Notes: generated from the sequence alone by a model not told the origin. A stretch of 64,000 bases of DNA from Zygnema cylindricum (GCA_037447655.1 JBBHKE010002672.1:1-64000); one strand, 5' to 3'; numbered from the stretch's first letter, positions 1 to 10,222 are shown. Made by a program: numbers and translations.

Positions 1-503
1 ATCGCCCATTGTACCTTCTTGTACTTTATAGTGTTCCTATTGGACTAGGGTTTAATAGTAGGTAGTCGTGAGTAGGCAGACCAAGACTTAGTGATATTTA
101 GGTACCTCTCTCTAAGAGAGCTTGTAAATATAAAGGTCATCTTTGACCAGCCATAACTTAATACTCGGGTGAGCAAATTTAGTGATTCTTTTTGCTGCGG
201 ACTCAAGGGAGTCCAAGCTACCCAGGGGTGTAGTCGGTTATAGTCTTTGGGTGCGAGGGTGACACTTATTTAGTAAGAAAGTCAAAGTGGGGAATATTGT
301 CCAATACACATATTCAAACTTTGCATTCTGTGGTAGAACTGAGCACACAGAAGGTCTTCTCTTCATAGGGGTTAAGGCGTATTGGGGTTCTAATTGTCAA
401 GGGATCATTCATTTGGGTTTATATCAACTTAGTGTCGGCACTATCTAGATTAGCTTCTTTTGGATCTGCGAATTCTGTGGGCAATGGAGCCCATAGAATT
501 TCA
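1..503 (+). mobile_element. A-family copia LTR, 3' part
   Basis: Right end of a long LTR whose left end lies outside the window. It matches, in the same order, the A-family LTRs read on the minus strand at 23370-24579 and 32514-33822. Shared blocks include the gactcaagggagtccaagct motif near 205 and ctatctagattagcttctt near 444. The end is placed at the TCA at 501-503 because the 32514 copy ends at the same point. No primer-binding site follows, so this is a 3' LTR or a solo LTR of a plus-strand element, not a 5' LTR. Confidence 0.75.
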
Positions 504-964
504 TCTTTGACAGCTCACAAGTGTATATATAGTTATGAGCTTTGTTAGCGATATCATCAATGCTTAGCATGAAAAGTAGGGACCGAAGATTTAGACTTTT
601 AGGGTTGTCGATTAGGTCATGCATTTAAGTGATAAAATTATTTGATTATACTTTTGTTTATGTGTGATGCATTCATTTATTATTATTGATATATGTTATT
701 TTTATGTTTGTTTGATATGCATTATTTATGCATTTTTCCTAGGGTTTCTTGTGATTTTCATGTAACCCTAAATGTTATTCATGCATCTGTGTATGCATGC
801 TTGCTCCGTCTGTGTACGGATAATTGCTCCGCCTGTGTGCTGATGAATGATTGCATCTGTGTATGCATGTATGTTAAATGGAGGATGCATTTCAAATGAT
901 TGTTCATTGGCCTAGCTTCGCTTAGCTTTTTGCATGATAGTTTGGATGGCTTCTGCGGTCTATT
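504..964. other. Intergenic, nothing recognised
   Basis: AT-rich DNA without a supported gene. Around 780-875 the phrase gcatctgtgtatgcatg occurs twice with related ctccg(t/c)ctgtgt pieces between, a weak local repeat. Short open frames here have no coding character. Confidence 0.5.
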
Positions 965-1379
965 TTAGACCAAAGAACAACACCGAAGTGGTAAGCTTCG
1001 CTTTGGACCTATTCCGAAGTGTTTACCCTAAGCCTATGCCACCTCGGAGGTCTTTGCCAAGTCTTAGGCCATAACGAAGTTGTAAGCTCTGCTTTTGACC
1101 GGTTCCAAAGGGATTACCCCAAGCTTACACCACCTTGGAGGCCTTTGCCAAGTCTTAGGCCCTACCGAAGTGGTAAGTTCTTCCTTGGGCTGGTTCCGAA
1201 GGCAAGTCTCCAACATAATGCCACTTTGGATGGTGTTGAGCCCTCGGTCATGCCGAAGTGGCAAACCTTTCTCAAACTTGTCTCACTATTGGCTTGAGAA
1301 CAGTTAGCGATGACTTGTGCTTGCCTTTATGTTGAAACAGATTAGGCATTTTTGAAGGATCCCTAATTTCAAACTTTTA

Positions 1380-1405
1380 CCCTAATCTCAAAAATGAGAT
1401 TAGGG
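1380..1405. repeat. Perfect hairpin, repeat unit 1
   Basis: CCCTAATCTCA and TGAGATTAGGG are perfect 11-bp arms separated by AAAA. It stands at the end of the first tandem unit. Confidence 0.8.
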
Positions 1406-1730
1406 AAATCTATGATTAGGGAAAAGAGTGAAGGCGGTAAACTTGGCTTTGGACCTGTTCCGAAGCGTTTACTCTAAGCCTATGCCACCTCGGTGGCCTT
1501 TGCCAAGTCTTAGGCCATACCGAAGTGGTAAGCTCTGCTTTGGACCGGTTCTGAAGGCATAGCCCAACATAATGCCACTTTGGAGGGTGTTGAGCCCTCG
1601 GCTAAGCCGCACTGGCAAACCTTCCGTCAAACTTGTCTCACTATTGGCTTGAAAACAGTCAGCGATGACTTGTGCTCGCCTTTAGGTTGAAACAGCTCAG
1701 GCATTTTTGAAACAACCCTGATCTCAAACT

Positions 1731-1764
1731 TTTGCCCTAATCTCAAAAATGAGATTAGGGCAAA
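1731..1764. repeat. Perfect hairpin, repeat unit 2
   Basis: Same hairpin with the arms extended to 15 bp: TTTGCCCTAATCTCA, loop AAAA, TGAGATTAGGGCAAA. It is the longest of the three copies. Confidence 0.85.
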
Positions 1765-2103
1765 TAGTGATTATGGCAAATAGTGAAAGCGGTAAGCTTT
1801 GCTTTGGAACGGTTCCATAGCGTTTACATCGAGATTTTACCATTTTGAAGGCATTTGCAAAGGCTAAGGCCATTCTAAAGAGGAAAGCTTTGCTTTGGAC
1901 AGGGGTGAAGCCCAACCCCAAGGTAATGCCACTTTGGAGCGTGTTCACTGTTCGGCTATACCGAAGTGCAAACTTTTCTTCAAACTTTTTAATTTTGGCT
2001 TGAGAATTGTTAGCCTCACCGTTGGTGTGAAGAAGACTCGTTCTCGCCTTTTAACTTGAAACAAATCACTCATTTTTGAAACAACCCTAATCTCAATCTT
2101 TTG

Positions 2104-2129
2104 CCCTAATCTCATAAATGAGATTAGGG
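2104..2129. repeat. Perfect hairpin, repeat unit 3
   Basis: Arms CCCTAATCTCA / TGAGATTAGGG with loop TAAA. The loop differs from the other copies while the arms are unchanged. Confidence 0.8.
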
Positions 2130-2200
2130 TAAATAGTGAAAGCGGTAAGCTTTGCTTTGGATAGTATTCGAAGTAACTACCCCAAACTTATGAGATGCTT

Positions 2201-2791
2201 GCCAAACCTAGGCTGTTAATTTAACCGTTTCATTTTATGGTTTTTTGCCATGTAGAATAAAGAAAAATAGTCTTAGGCGACATAAAAAATTAAGACTTTT
2301 GCAACTCAGTTGGAATTCAGTCTATTGTTTGGTACCATCCCATCACGTATAAACAAGTAGATGGTGCATGCGGAGTTGGAATCTCCGAATAGACCCGAAA
2401 AACAATGTGTATCATTGAATTTCGGTGAAAGGCAATGATATAGATATCATTGCTTTTCGGAAACTGACTGTTGTTAGGTCTAAGTAATATAATAGGTGAC
2501 TGCACGTAGGTGTAAGCTGTGTAGAAATCCGTCACACTCCCTCCCCCCTCCATGTTCCATTCTTTTTAGCCTACTTACCGCCCTTTTTCTACTGTCCTTT
2601 ATCTCTCGTTGTTATTTTCTTTGCAGGTGAAATTCGCAACCGATAATGAGAAACAAGCCAACTTTTAAATTGAAAATGTGGTAAACACGAGATAGGAAAA
2701 ACAAGTAGTAAAATAATTTAGAAAATAGTTAAATCATAGATTTACTAAGGAGAAGATTTATGGAAAATAGTTATAAAACAACTCTAAAGTT
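2201..2791. other. Intergenic, one short hairpin
   Basis: No supported gene. A perfect inverted repeat GCAATGATAT-AG-ATATCATTGC occupies 2432-2453. The last 200 bases are AT-rich upstream sequence of the following open frame. Confidence 0.5.
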
Positions 2792-3646
2792 ATGCCGTTA
2801 AAGACCACCCTCCCGATTGAAGGAGCTTTTATCAAAGTGGTGCAGGCCCGAATGAATCTTTGTTTTTCATACGAAGACGTTGTCTATGTCGTGTCGGAAG
2901 AAATAATGAAGTTAAACCTTGATCTCTACGTCGACGAGTTATCAGAAGAATATACCACTAGAGTGATTAGTAAACTAAGAGTGAAATACGCGAGAGAAAG
3001 GAGGGAGAGAAGAAAAGAAAGAGCAAATGAGGGAGGAAGTGAAGAGAGAGGGGAAAACGTGAGTAAGTTACTGAATACGGAGAGTAATTTGCGTCACACT
3101 AATGCGACTAACAACATACCTCCCGCCACAAACAATACCACCGCTACCGAGCCCGAAGCCGAAAAGATAAATAACACGCCGCGTGGAAGAGAAAGAATGA
3201 CAGAAGTACCCCACGTAAATATTCATGAGACGACCGGTGAAAGAGAGCTAAGAAACGAAATTCCCCACGTGAATACAAACGTCAACGCACCACCGCCTTC
3301 ACGATATAATACTAGAAACTCCGCGAGCGGTAATACAGAAAACGGTACTGCTCAAGCCCGCGCAACATCTACCACAAAAATCTCTAAACATTTGAAAGTG
3401 CCTAGGAGAGTAGGGTTGGAGGAAAAAGAAGGGACGATGAAACCCCTAGACTTAGTAGAGAATTTGTACATTTGGAAGGGAGAAACGTTCGCGAATCGTG
3501 AAGACTCGTCAAACTTGTCATACGTAGAACCGAACGGAACATCGGATGTGGAAGGTCATCTCGTAACCTCAACGGATGGTTGGTGGGTAGTGACGAGGCA
3601 GGCGGTGCGACAGCAAGTAGAAGTGTTAGAGAATGGAAATAGGTAA
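2792..3646 (+). CDS. Unknown charged protein, 284 aa
   Basis: Long intact open frame that I do not recognise. The first 70 residues look globular. Residues about 65-90 form an Arg/Glu/Lys-rich stretch (RERRERRKERANEGG). Residues about 95-200 are low-complexity, rich in Asn, Thr, Pro and Glu and probably disordered, with a short internal repeat (EVPHVN / EIPHVN). The C-terminal 80 residues are globular again and contain GWWVV. Codon use differs from the copia ORFs and there is no retroelement motif. The stop overlaps the next frame's ATG as TAATG. The frame lies in single-copy-looking DNA that is later split by copia insertions, so it is probably the front of a host or older-element gene. The start was chosen as the first ATG; upstream sequence is AT-rich. 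Confidence 0.5.
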   Translation: MPLKTTLPIEGAFIKVVQARMNLCFSYEDVVYVVSEEIMKLNLDLYVDELSEEYTTRVISKLRVKYARERRERRKERANEGGSEERGENVSKLLNTESNLRHTNATNNIPPATNNTTATEPEAEKINNTPRGRERMTEVPHVNIHETTGERELRNEIPHVNTNVNAPPPSRYNTRNSASGNTENGTAQARATSTTKISKHLKVPRRVGLEEKEGTMKPLDLVENLYIWKGETFANREDSSNLSYVEPNGTSDVEGHLVTSTDGWWVVTRQAVRQQVEVLENGNR

Positions 3647-4094
3647 TGAAAGAACATAGGGCATATAAAGGGGGTAAACTACTATGGAGAGTCGAAAGAG
3701 CCTTCAAAGAGCGTGCGAAACTATCCGAATATCACTTGATCGGGCATTACAGGAGAGTTAAAACCGTCAGTTTTTTGAAGTGGTTAGAGGAGGCGAAAGA
3801 AGAAGCTACAGCATTTTTGAGCACGTACAGATTCACTTTAAATCCGACATAGGTTAAAAACATGTACCGAGTGTTGACTTATTTTAAGAACGCTTCTTTC
3901 AACCCCCCCGCTGAGATTTATAGCGCAACTTGGTGGGGGCACAACGGGGGGAAAGGGCCATGTAGGGGTGAAAAAGGGTTTAGGCTTGTTGATGACAAAC
4001 ATAATCGGGTTTTCTAGGGCGATAAACCTAGCCTCAGGTGCGTACTTCGAAGAGAACCCGAACTAACCTCTCCCAGGCACGTGACCATTAGGGT
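3646..4094 (+). pseudogene. Unknown gene, continuation with two in-frame stops
   Basis: The frame opens at the ATG overlapping the previous stop and runs to a TAG at 3850-3852. It continues in the same frame through a Tyr/Phe/Trp-containing segment (SATWWGHNGG near 3930) to a second TAG about 4015, then remains open to 4094, where element A1 begins. The same frame can be followed past the duplicated copy into 10808-11011. Residues are basic and hydrophilic (YHLIGHYRRVK, FLKWLEEAKEEA). Family not recognised. The TAGs could be decay, or the coding order may involve introns that I cannot define. The second TAG is present in both copies of the flanking duplication, so it predates the duplication. 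Confidence 0.45.
3795..4094 (+). repeat. 300-bp host duplication, left copy
   Basis: Matches 10508-10807 at an offset of 6713 with about six differences in 300 bases. It is host-locus sequence, not retroelement. The left copy is cut at 4094/4095, where RNase H sequence of an A-family element begins; the right copy continues into the rest of the locus. It therefore flanks the whole inserted block. Confidence 0.9.
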
Positions 4095-4348
4095 AAAAGT
4101 ATTTTGTGACAATCAAGCTGCGATTGCAATTGCAGCAAACCCTAAGCATCACTTTAAAGCAAAGCATATGGATATTTGTTTGAGCTTTGTTAGAGAGAAG
4201 GTTGAGAATAAAATAATTAGTTTGGAATATAGACCGGATGGAGAGATGGTAGCAGATATCATGACTAAGCCGGTTCCTTCTCCCAAGTTAAAATTTTGTA
4301 GGGAGAAGTGTGGACTAAAAGAAAAGATAGACTAGAAAATAAGGGGAG
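4095..4348 (+). pseudogene. Copia RNase H C-terminal fragment upstream of A1
   Basis: Last ~84 codons of copia pol plus polypurine tract. It contains FCDNQAAIAIA, the HHFKAKHMDI segment and the end KFCREKCGLKEKID-stop. It is essentially identical to 9525-9776 (one difference seen). As it precedes the 5' LTR in direct orientation, it is the tail of a second, otherwise missing A-family copy in tandem with A1. Confidence 0.9.
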
Positions 4349-5398
4349 TGTTGAAAAGTGATATTTTGTATTCTACCTTTTTTCTTAGTCTTGTAATTCT
4401 CGTACTTGTCGTAGTCATTGAGAATTGACAGGCAGCCATGGCTGCCTTAGACAGATGAGAAGATATACAAAAGACAAATCTCTTGCAAAAGTCATGATGA
4501 CACAGACAGGAATTGATCCTGAAACCTCTGGACGAGGGCTGTACGGAACAGGCGTCCGCCTTATTCGTTACGTCTTGATGATTCGATACATACATTATGT
4601 TTGATAAATACTTTAAAGATAGCACGGCGACATATTCCTTTTAGCGACTTACGGAATGAAACAAAACATGGAACGTGTGGTACCGCACGACATGCAGTAC
4701 CGCACGAAATAAATGAAACAGACATTTGATTTCGACGGACGAAATTAAATATCGCGATCGACGGCTCACGAAGCAAGAAGAAAATTTAAGCGGTCAAAAT
4801 TTATTCGGCGCGCCGTCAGATCGAACGGCTGAAATTAATCACCGTGAAAAGAACGGACGGCATGCGTGAGTGCCGGTATGCCGGATCGACTATATGGGAG
4901 AAGTTCGGCAAAGTGGGAGGAAATGACACGAGGCATCATCTTATAGGATGCTGGAAGAGAAAATGGACAGAATGCCATTGACCTTTTTGCCACGTGGCAG
5001 ACTGGGAAATGGTGCCGAATATATCCGTACATAAAGTACGGCGGCTGCTGTACTTTGTATGTACAATAATTAGGATACTTCACGTTGATTGGTTTAGAGT
5101 AGCTATTAGGAGTTTTTAGGACTTAGACAAAATTTGGAAAAAGTCCTCTCTCCTAGAGGCCATCTGTACAAATATGCTGTCTTTGAACAGCCATAAAAAA
5201 ATGCTCGGGTAAGGGAATTCAATGATTCTTTTTACTGCGGACTCAGGGGAGTCCAAGCTACACAAGGGTGTAGCTAGTCAAAGTTTTTGCGTGCGAGGGT
5301 GACAGTTATACATTGCCAAAGACAAAACTGCAAATATTATCCTAGAGGCTTCATATAAGCTGGACATTTTGTGGACCAATGGAGGTCACACAATCACA
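4349..5398 (+). repeat. A1 5' LTR
   Basis: Starts TGTTGAAAAGTG directly after the polypurine tract aaggggag and ends CAATCACA directly before the primer-binding site. Length 1050 bp agrees with the 1049-bp solo LTR at 11012-12060. The first ~250 bp carry, in antisense, the conserved module with GCAGCCATGGCTGCC at about 4434 and a B-box-like AGGAATTGATCC about 4508. A TATA-like AATATATCC lies near 5018. The Gag start codon at 5379 falls inside its last 20 bases. Confidence 0.85.
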
Positions 5399-6390
5399 GG
5401 TTATGGGCCCACCCTCTATGGTGCCCATTTTTAATAGAACAAGGCTAATTTATTGCGAAACCATGATAAGGGGTGCACTGGTTGAAAAACGACTTTGGGG
5501 CATTGGGAGTGGTTCTGTGCGTCGGCCATCCGCAAAATTGGGAGTTCCACCAGGGTTTGAACGATCTCGATTCACAGGAGGATCTGCGGGGGCAGAGGTG
5601 GAAGAGGATGTTGGAGAAAGCATCGTGTCGGACATAGGGAAGGAGAAGAGGAAAGATAAACTCACACCGATGCATACTGGATCGGTTTTGACAGTAGATG
5701 TTCAAAACACCGAGGCTAATGATAGTGTAATCTGGGATTTCAACAATACCGTGGCGACTCATTTTATTCTCGGGCGTCTCACTCAAGCAGTGGCTACACC
5801 TCAGCTTCATGTGGACAGAGCGAACGAGTTGTGGGAGGTGCATGTCAGCATTTACAAGAGTGGTACGATTCAACAACAGAAGCTGGCAAGTCAGAAGGTA
5901 CAAGCATATGTGTACAAAGGGGAAAAGATGTTAGGTTTTTGTAATGACTTGGCCGGGTTATTTATGGAGTTGGAGAGTGTAGGGAAAAGGGAGACCGAGA
6001 AAGAGAAGGTGAATACTTTGTTGATGAAACTCCCGGATGATTATGAAAACATTGTTAACAGGGTTTAGGACTCGTTGATCATCGATGGATCTGGAACTCC
6101 GTTGTGGGAATGATTTTTGTTCGGGAAAACACAATTGAGATTCGGAGAGGAGGAAAGAGTGTTCAAGCGTTGGCTGATGGAACTAATTGGGGAGAAAAGG
6201 ATTCCAAGAAACCTTATGGAAACTTTGGTGGAGGAGGAAGAGGAAATCAATCGGAAAGATCAGGATCAAGGCCTCCTAAGGGGCTTTGTCACTTTTGTAA
6301 GAAGCTGGGACATTACATGGCGGAGTGTACTAAACTGACAGAGCTGAGATTGAAGGAGGAAAAGGTCGAAAAACCAGCCGCAAAGAAAAA
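5379..6390 (+). pseudogene. A1 gag, frameshifted
   Basis: Capsid-type Gag. The frame opens in the LTR at 5379, reads through the PBS (QVMGPP) and runs to a TAG at 6066-6068. The 'NTLLMKLPDDYENIVNRV' segment near 6015-6065 is typical of copia Gag. The frame resumes from about 6104 in another phase and contains a Gly-rich linker and the zinc knuckle CHFCKKLGHYMAEC (C-x2-C-x4-H-x4-C, about 6289-6330). Residues about 30-100 do not resemble the other Gags in the window and include a Gly/Ser/Arg-rich segment, possibly a local replacement. Basic and acidic tracts follow the knuckle. Confidence 0.75.
5399..5410 (+). other. A1 primer-binding site (half tRNA-iMet)
   Basis: GGTTATGGGCCC follows the LTR without a gap. 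It is the exact complement of GGGCCCATAACC, the anticodon-arm sequence of eukaryotic initiator tRNA-Met. Priming from the cleaved half-tRNA is established for Drosophila copia. The same site occurs after the B and C LTRs. Confidence 0.85.
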
Positions 6391-6907
6391 AAAGGCATTT
6401 GTGGCAACACAAATCATCGGAAAGGACTCCGATGAGGACGATGGAGAACTCCTCCTCAATGAGGAACTGGAGGTGAAAGGTGCGTTAGAGATTCCAAGGA
6501 GGCAAAAGTGTGATTTCGGTGGAGTAAGAGAAGCTCTAGAAGAAGGATGGATTATTGATTTAGGAGCCTCTATGCATATGTGCAGAGAAAAACCATTGTT
6601 TACCAAAATGAGAAAGATCCCTACTGTAGAGATAGAGTACTAGGATGGGAGAATAGTCACCACTAATTTAGTGGGATCTGTGGATCTGAGAGTCTTAGTT
6701 GATGGAAAGGCATCCATAGTCACTTTCTCTGATGTTCTTTTTATCCCAGAGTTGAACAAGAAGCTTATCTCTACGTCGATCGTAGATGATAAGGGTTTTG
6801 AGACTAGTACTAAAAAGGGAGTCTTTTTTGCTACCTATGAGGATGAAGTGTACTTCACAGCTGAAAAGGGTAGCCAAGGAATGTTTAGGCTAAATTTGAG
6901 TAATTGA
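6391..6907 (+). pseudogene. A1 protease and pre-integrase region
   Basis: Aspartic protease domain of copia pol. The active-site segment reads WIIDLGASMHMC (about 6548-6583) instead of the usual D-S/T-G-A-S, so the catalytic triplet is changed. A TAG follows at 6641-6643. Downstream in-frame text retains the family's 'DVLFIPELNKKLISTS' hydrophobic segment and the Lys-rich end before the GAG-pre-integrase domain. Confidence 0.75.
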
Positions 6908-6948
6908 AAGACGGGAGTTACTATGCTGGTGTAAGTGATTTGATGATG

Positions 6949-7962
6949 TGACATAAAAGATTGGGACATGTGCATCTAGATAGATTGAAGAAAATGAAGA
7001 AAACGGGTGTAGTTGAGGGCATACCTTTTGGAGATAATGAGACTTTGGATGATTGTAGTGGGTGTGCTCAAGGAAAAGCCCACAGATTGCCTTTTCCAAA
7101 AGCCACAACATATAAGGGTGAAAAGGTTTTAAATTTGGTTCACACTGACATATGGGGACCGACCAAAGTGCAATCAGTTGGAGGGAAAAGATTTATGCTC
7201 ACTATCACTGATAATTGGTCTAGATACTCTAGAGTATACTTCTTGAAAACCAAATCTGAGGCTTCAGCTTATTTTAAGGAGTATAAAGCTTCGAGTGAAA
7301 TGCTCCATGAGACACCTATAAAGAGAGTGAGAAGTGATAATGGGGGGGAATTCACTTCTAATGAGTTTGAGGATTACTTGAAAGAGGAAGGGGTTCAACA
7401 CCAAAAGACTGTCCCAAAGAATCCAAAACAAAACGGTGTAGCCGAGAGACTAAATCGGACATTAAGTGATAGTGCTCGTAGTATGTTGACAGATAAAAAG
7501 ATAAAAAAAAGTTTTTGGGCAAAGGCTATGAATTATGCTAACTATCTTAAAAATACAGTCCTTACCTCGGTCGTAAAAGGGCAAACACCTTATGAAAGAT
7601 GGACTGGGAGAAAACCTGATATTTCACACTTAAAAGGTGTTTGGAATTCAAGTGTTAGTCTATACACAGAAAAATCTGATTGGAAGTTAGATACTAGAGG
7701 AAAGCTGGGATACTTACTTAGGTATGATGAAAATGTAAAGGGGTATAGAGTTTATGATCTCGGAAGAGAAGACATAATTTTATTAAAACACTTGGTAGTT
7801 ATGGACGAAGGAAAGTCCATAGATCCCTTTAAGTACACTAAACCGGTCAAAATTAGAATTGAATCAGAAATTGAGTTAGATTCAAATTTTTCTAACCAAA
7901 CTCCGGTTCAGCCTAACCTTGCAGAAGAAGAGAAAAATCTGATCGAGAGTGATCCTCTCTAG
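6949..7962 (+). pseudogene. A1 integrase
   Basis: Retroviral-type integrase joining cDNA to target DNA. The N-terminal HHCC zinc site starts with HKRLGH and ends CSGCAQGKAHRLPF. The catalytic triad is visible: Asp in HTDIWG (7147-7149), Asp in SDNGGEF (7336-7338), Glu in NGVAERLNRT (7444-7446). The Asp-Glu spacing is 36 codons, i.e. DD35E. The C-terminal GKLGYLLRYDENVKGYRVYD segment is typical of copia. The frame is open from after a TGA at 6949-6951, which replaces the Trp codon that precedes HKRLGH in sister copies. The stop at 7960 precedes a linker that continues in other phases. Confidence 0.9.
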
Positions 7963-8186
7963 AGACACTACTTCCAATTCAACCCGAGGAAAGACAGGAA
8001 ACATATGATACACGTCCGGAGTTGGACTCCACGGATAGGGGAGAAGACGAAGTCGTTCGGAGAAATCCGAGATTACCCTCCATCCTATCATCAGAGTTTG
8101 AAGGAGGAAGGAGAAGTAGCAAGAGACTTCAAGAGAGGCAAGTGAACAACAAGGTATCTAAGATGTCACATTTTAGCGAACCCTAG
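7963..8186 (+). pseudogene. A1 integrase-RT linker
   Basis: Poorly conserved, charged segment between integrase and RT, as in all copia pol genes. It is rich in Arg/Glu/Ser codons but has no single open frame. No motif is recognised. Confidence 0.55.
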
Positions 8187-9245
8187 ACTTACTCAGAGGC
8201 AATTAATAGTCCGTAAAGTAGTAGATGGGTGATAGCCATTAATGATGAGATGGCTTCCATTATGGAAGCAAACACATGGGAGTTGGTGGATTGTCCTTCG
8301 GACAAAAAGCCGATAGGATATAAGTGGGTATTTAAGTTGAAACTCAATCCCGATAACACCATTAAGCGATACAAAGCCAGATTAGTGGCAAAGGGGTTCA
8401 CACAGAAGGAGGGAATCGATTATGAAGAGACCTTCACTCTGGTTGTTAGATTTCCCTCCGTCCGGATTCTACTTAGTTTAGCGGCAGCGGAAGACATGGA
8501 AGTTCACCAGATGGACATCAAAACCGCTTACTTACATGGAGAACTAGAAGAAGAGATTTTCATGCGACAACCGGAAGGATTTGTGGAGAAAGGAGAGGAC
8601 AACAAGGTGTGCAGATTGATAAAGTTCCTTTATGGACTAAAGCAAGCTCCACGCCAATAGAACAAAAAGCTGGACGAGTTTTTGACGAGTTTGGGATATA
8701 TTCGAATAAGTTCGGATCATTCTATCTACTTATTTGAGGACGAGGAAGGTATAATTTTCATTGCTATTTATGTTGATGATTTGCTTGTTTTGAGTAAATC
8801 AATGGAGAAAATTAATGGATTGAAAAAGGATATGAAAGGTAGATTTGAAGTGAAAGATTTGGGAGAAGCAAAGTACATATTGGGAATTGAAATGGAGAGG
8901 GATAGAGAAAAGAAGATAATTAGACTAACTCAAAAGGAAGCAATTGGGAATATGCTTGAAAAAATTCAAATGGAAAAAGCAAACAGTTGTACGACTCCAA
9001 TGGACTTAAAGAAGGAAAATGAGGGGAGCTCAGAAGCGGGAATCTTGATCTTAGAGAATGAGCTAGGACTTGAGGAAAGCAAGTTCATGCAAACTATTTC
9101 ATATAGACAGGTTGTCGGTAGTTTGATAAACTTTATGAACTGTACTCGTCGTGATATAGCTGCAGCTGTGGGAGTATTAAGTAGGAGTCTGATGATCATA
9201 CGAAGAAAGATTGGGAAGCGCCCAAAAGGGTCATGCGGTACTTGA
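8187..9245 (+). pseudogene. A1 reverse transcriptase
   Basis: Copia RT (RVT_2 family). Visible blocks in order: WELVDCP, IGYKWVFKLKLNPD, RYKARLVAKGFTQKEGIDY, VHQMDIKTAYLHGELEEEIF (with the first catalytic Asp), KFLYGLKQAPRQ, then the catalytic box YVDD at 8769-8780, KDLGEAKYILGIEMERD and the C-terminal TRRDIAAAVGVLSRSL. Stops: a TAA near 8214 and TAG at 8658-8660, which replaces the Trp of the usual RQWN. Otherwise the frame is continuous to 9245. Catalytic residues are kept, so inactivation is by few mutations. Confidence 0.9.
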
Positions 9246-9763
9246 TAGGAACAAGAGATCTATGGTTGCATTTGGGAGGGGATAATACTGACATCACCAC
9301 TTGGAGTGATGCTAGTTAAAGGGACGCACCTATTAGAAGATGCACTTCTGGGTATATGTTGTATGTTGGGAATGGGGCTTGCTCTTGGAGCAGTAAACAA
9401 CAAAAGGTGATTGCTCAGTCTAACATGGAGGCTGAGTTAATGGCCTCGTGTTCGGCTGTGAAAGAATTGATGTGGGTAAAATCTTTGCTTCAAGAATTGC
9501 GATATATGAAGAGCGGAGTGCGAAAAGTATTTTGTGACAATCAAGCTGCGATTGCAATTGCAGCAAACCCTAAGCATCACTTTAAAGCAAAGCATATGGA
9601 TTTTTGTTTGAGCTTTGTTAGAGAGAAGGTTGAGAATAAAATAATTAGTTTGGAATATAGACCGGATGGAGAGATGGTAGCAGATATCATGACTAAGCCG
9701 GTTCCTTCTCCCAAGTTAAAATTTTGTAGGGAGAAGTGTGGACTAAAAGAAAAGATAGACTAG
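9246..9763 (+). pseudogene. A1 RNase H
   Basis: Type-I RNase H that removes RNA from the RNA-DNA hybrid. Segments WSDAS (followed by a TAA), SGYMLYVGNG, QKVIAQSNMEAE (Glu), FCDNQAAI (Asp) and KHMDFCLSFVREKV are visible. The frame changes relative to RT near 9240. It ends GLKEKID-stop just before the polypurine tract. Confidence 0.85.
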
Positions 9764-9764
9764 A

Positions 9765-9776
9765 AAATAAGGGGAG
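9765..9776 (+). other. A1 polypurine tract
   Basis: aaaataaggggag immediately before the 3' LTR; it is the plus-strand primer site. The same tract occurs at 4337-4348 and, on the minus strand, at 33823-33836. Confidence 0.85.
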
Positions 9777-10222
9777 TGTTGAAAAGTGATATTTTGTATT
9801 CTACCTTTTTTCTTAGTCTTGTAATTCTCGTACTTGTCGTAGTCATTGAGAATTGACAGGCAGCCATGGCTGCCTTAGACAGATGAGAAGATATACAAAA
9901 GACAAATCTCTTGCAAAAGTCATGATGACACAGACAGGAATTGATCCTGAAACCTCTGGACGAGGGCTGTACGGAACAGGCGTCCGCCTTATTCGTTACG
10001 TCTTGATGATTCGATACATACATTATGTTTGATAAATACTTTAAAGATAGCACGGCGACATATTCCTTTTAGCGACTTACGGAATGAAACAAAACATGGA
10101 ACGTGTGGTACCGCACGACATGCAGTACCGCACGAAATAAATGAAACAGACATTTGATTTCGACGGACGAAATTAAATGTTGCGATCGACGGCTCACGAA
10201 GCAAGAAGAAAATTTAAGCGGT
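9777..10222 (+). repeat. A1 3' LTR, truncated
   Basis: Matches the first 446 bp of the 5' LTR with about two differences (near 10183-10185) and stops abruptly after 'aatttaagcggtc'. The remaining 600 bp are missing. Confidence 0.9.

Larger units (their letters stand above)
965..2200. repeat. Complex tandem repeat with nested sub-repeats
   Basis: Three diverged units and a partial fourth, each about 350-430 bp, begin near 'gcggtaagctttgctttgga' at about 985, 1435, 1790 and 2140. Within a unit a roughly 100-bp sub-repeat recurs, with landmarks 'ccaccttggaggcctttgcc', 'aagtcttaggcc' and 'ccgaagtggtaag'. Each unit ends with 'gaaacaaccctaatctcaa'-like text and a strong inverted repeat (separate entries). 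Short frames that cross it are by-products of the repetition. Unit spacing was judged by eye. Confidence 0.75.
4349..10222 (+). mobile_element. Copia element A1 (5' LTR, gag-pol, truncated 3' LTR)
   Basis: Order LTR - PBS - gag - protease - integrase - RT - RNase H - PPT - LTR is that of Ty1/copia elements. The 5' LTR is 1050 bp. The 3' LTR is cut after 446 bp at 10222 and joined to unrelated sequence. The coding region carries frameshifts and stops (TGA 6949-6951, TAA near 8214, TAG 8658-8660), so the copy is non-autonomous. The two LTRs differ at only about two sites over the shared 446 bp. The block flanked by host duplications is 4095-10507. Confidence 0.9.

Noticed and set aside
1019-1948. 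Short frames in the 1-2 kb repeat
   Set aside because: They follow repeat periodicity and change phase between units.
2792-3852. Non-LTR retrotransposon ORF1/ORF2
   Set aside because: Only the TAATG overlap suggests it; no zinc knuckles, endonuclease or RT follows in the locus.
4332-5083. Minus-strand frames in A-family LTRs (also 9760-10204 and 10938-11728)
   Set aside because: They recur because the LTR recurs; no codon constraint, and they cross the LTR edge.
5445-6606. Minus-strand frames across A1 gag
   Set aside because: Shadows of gag with no motif; the plus strand has the zinc knuckle.
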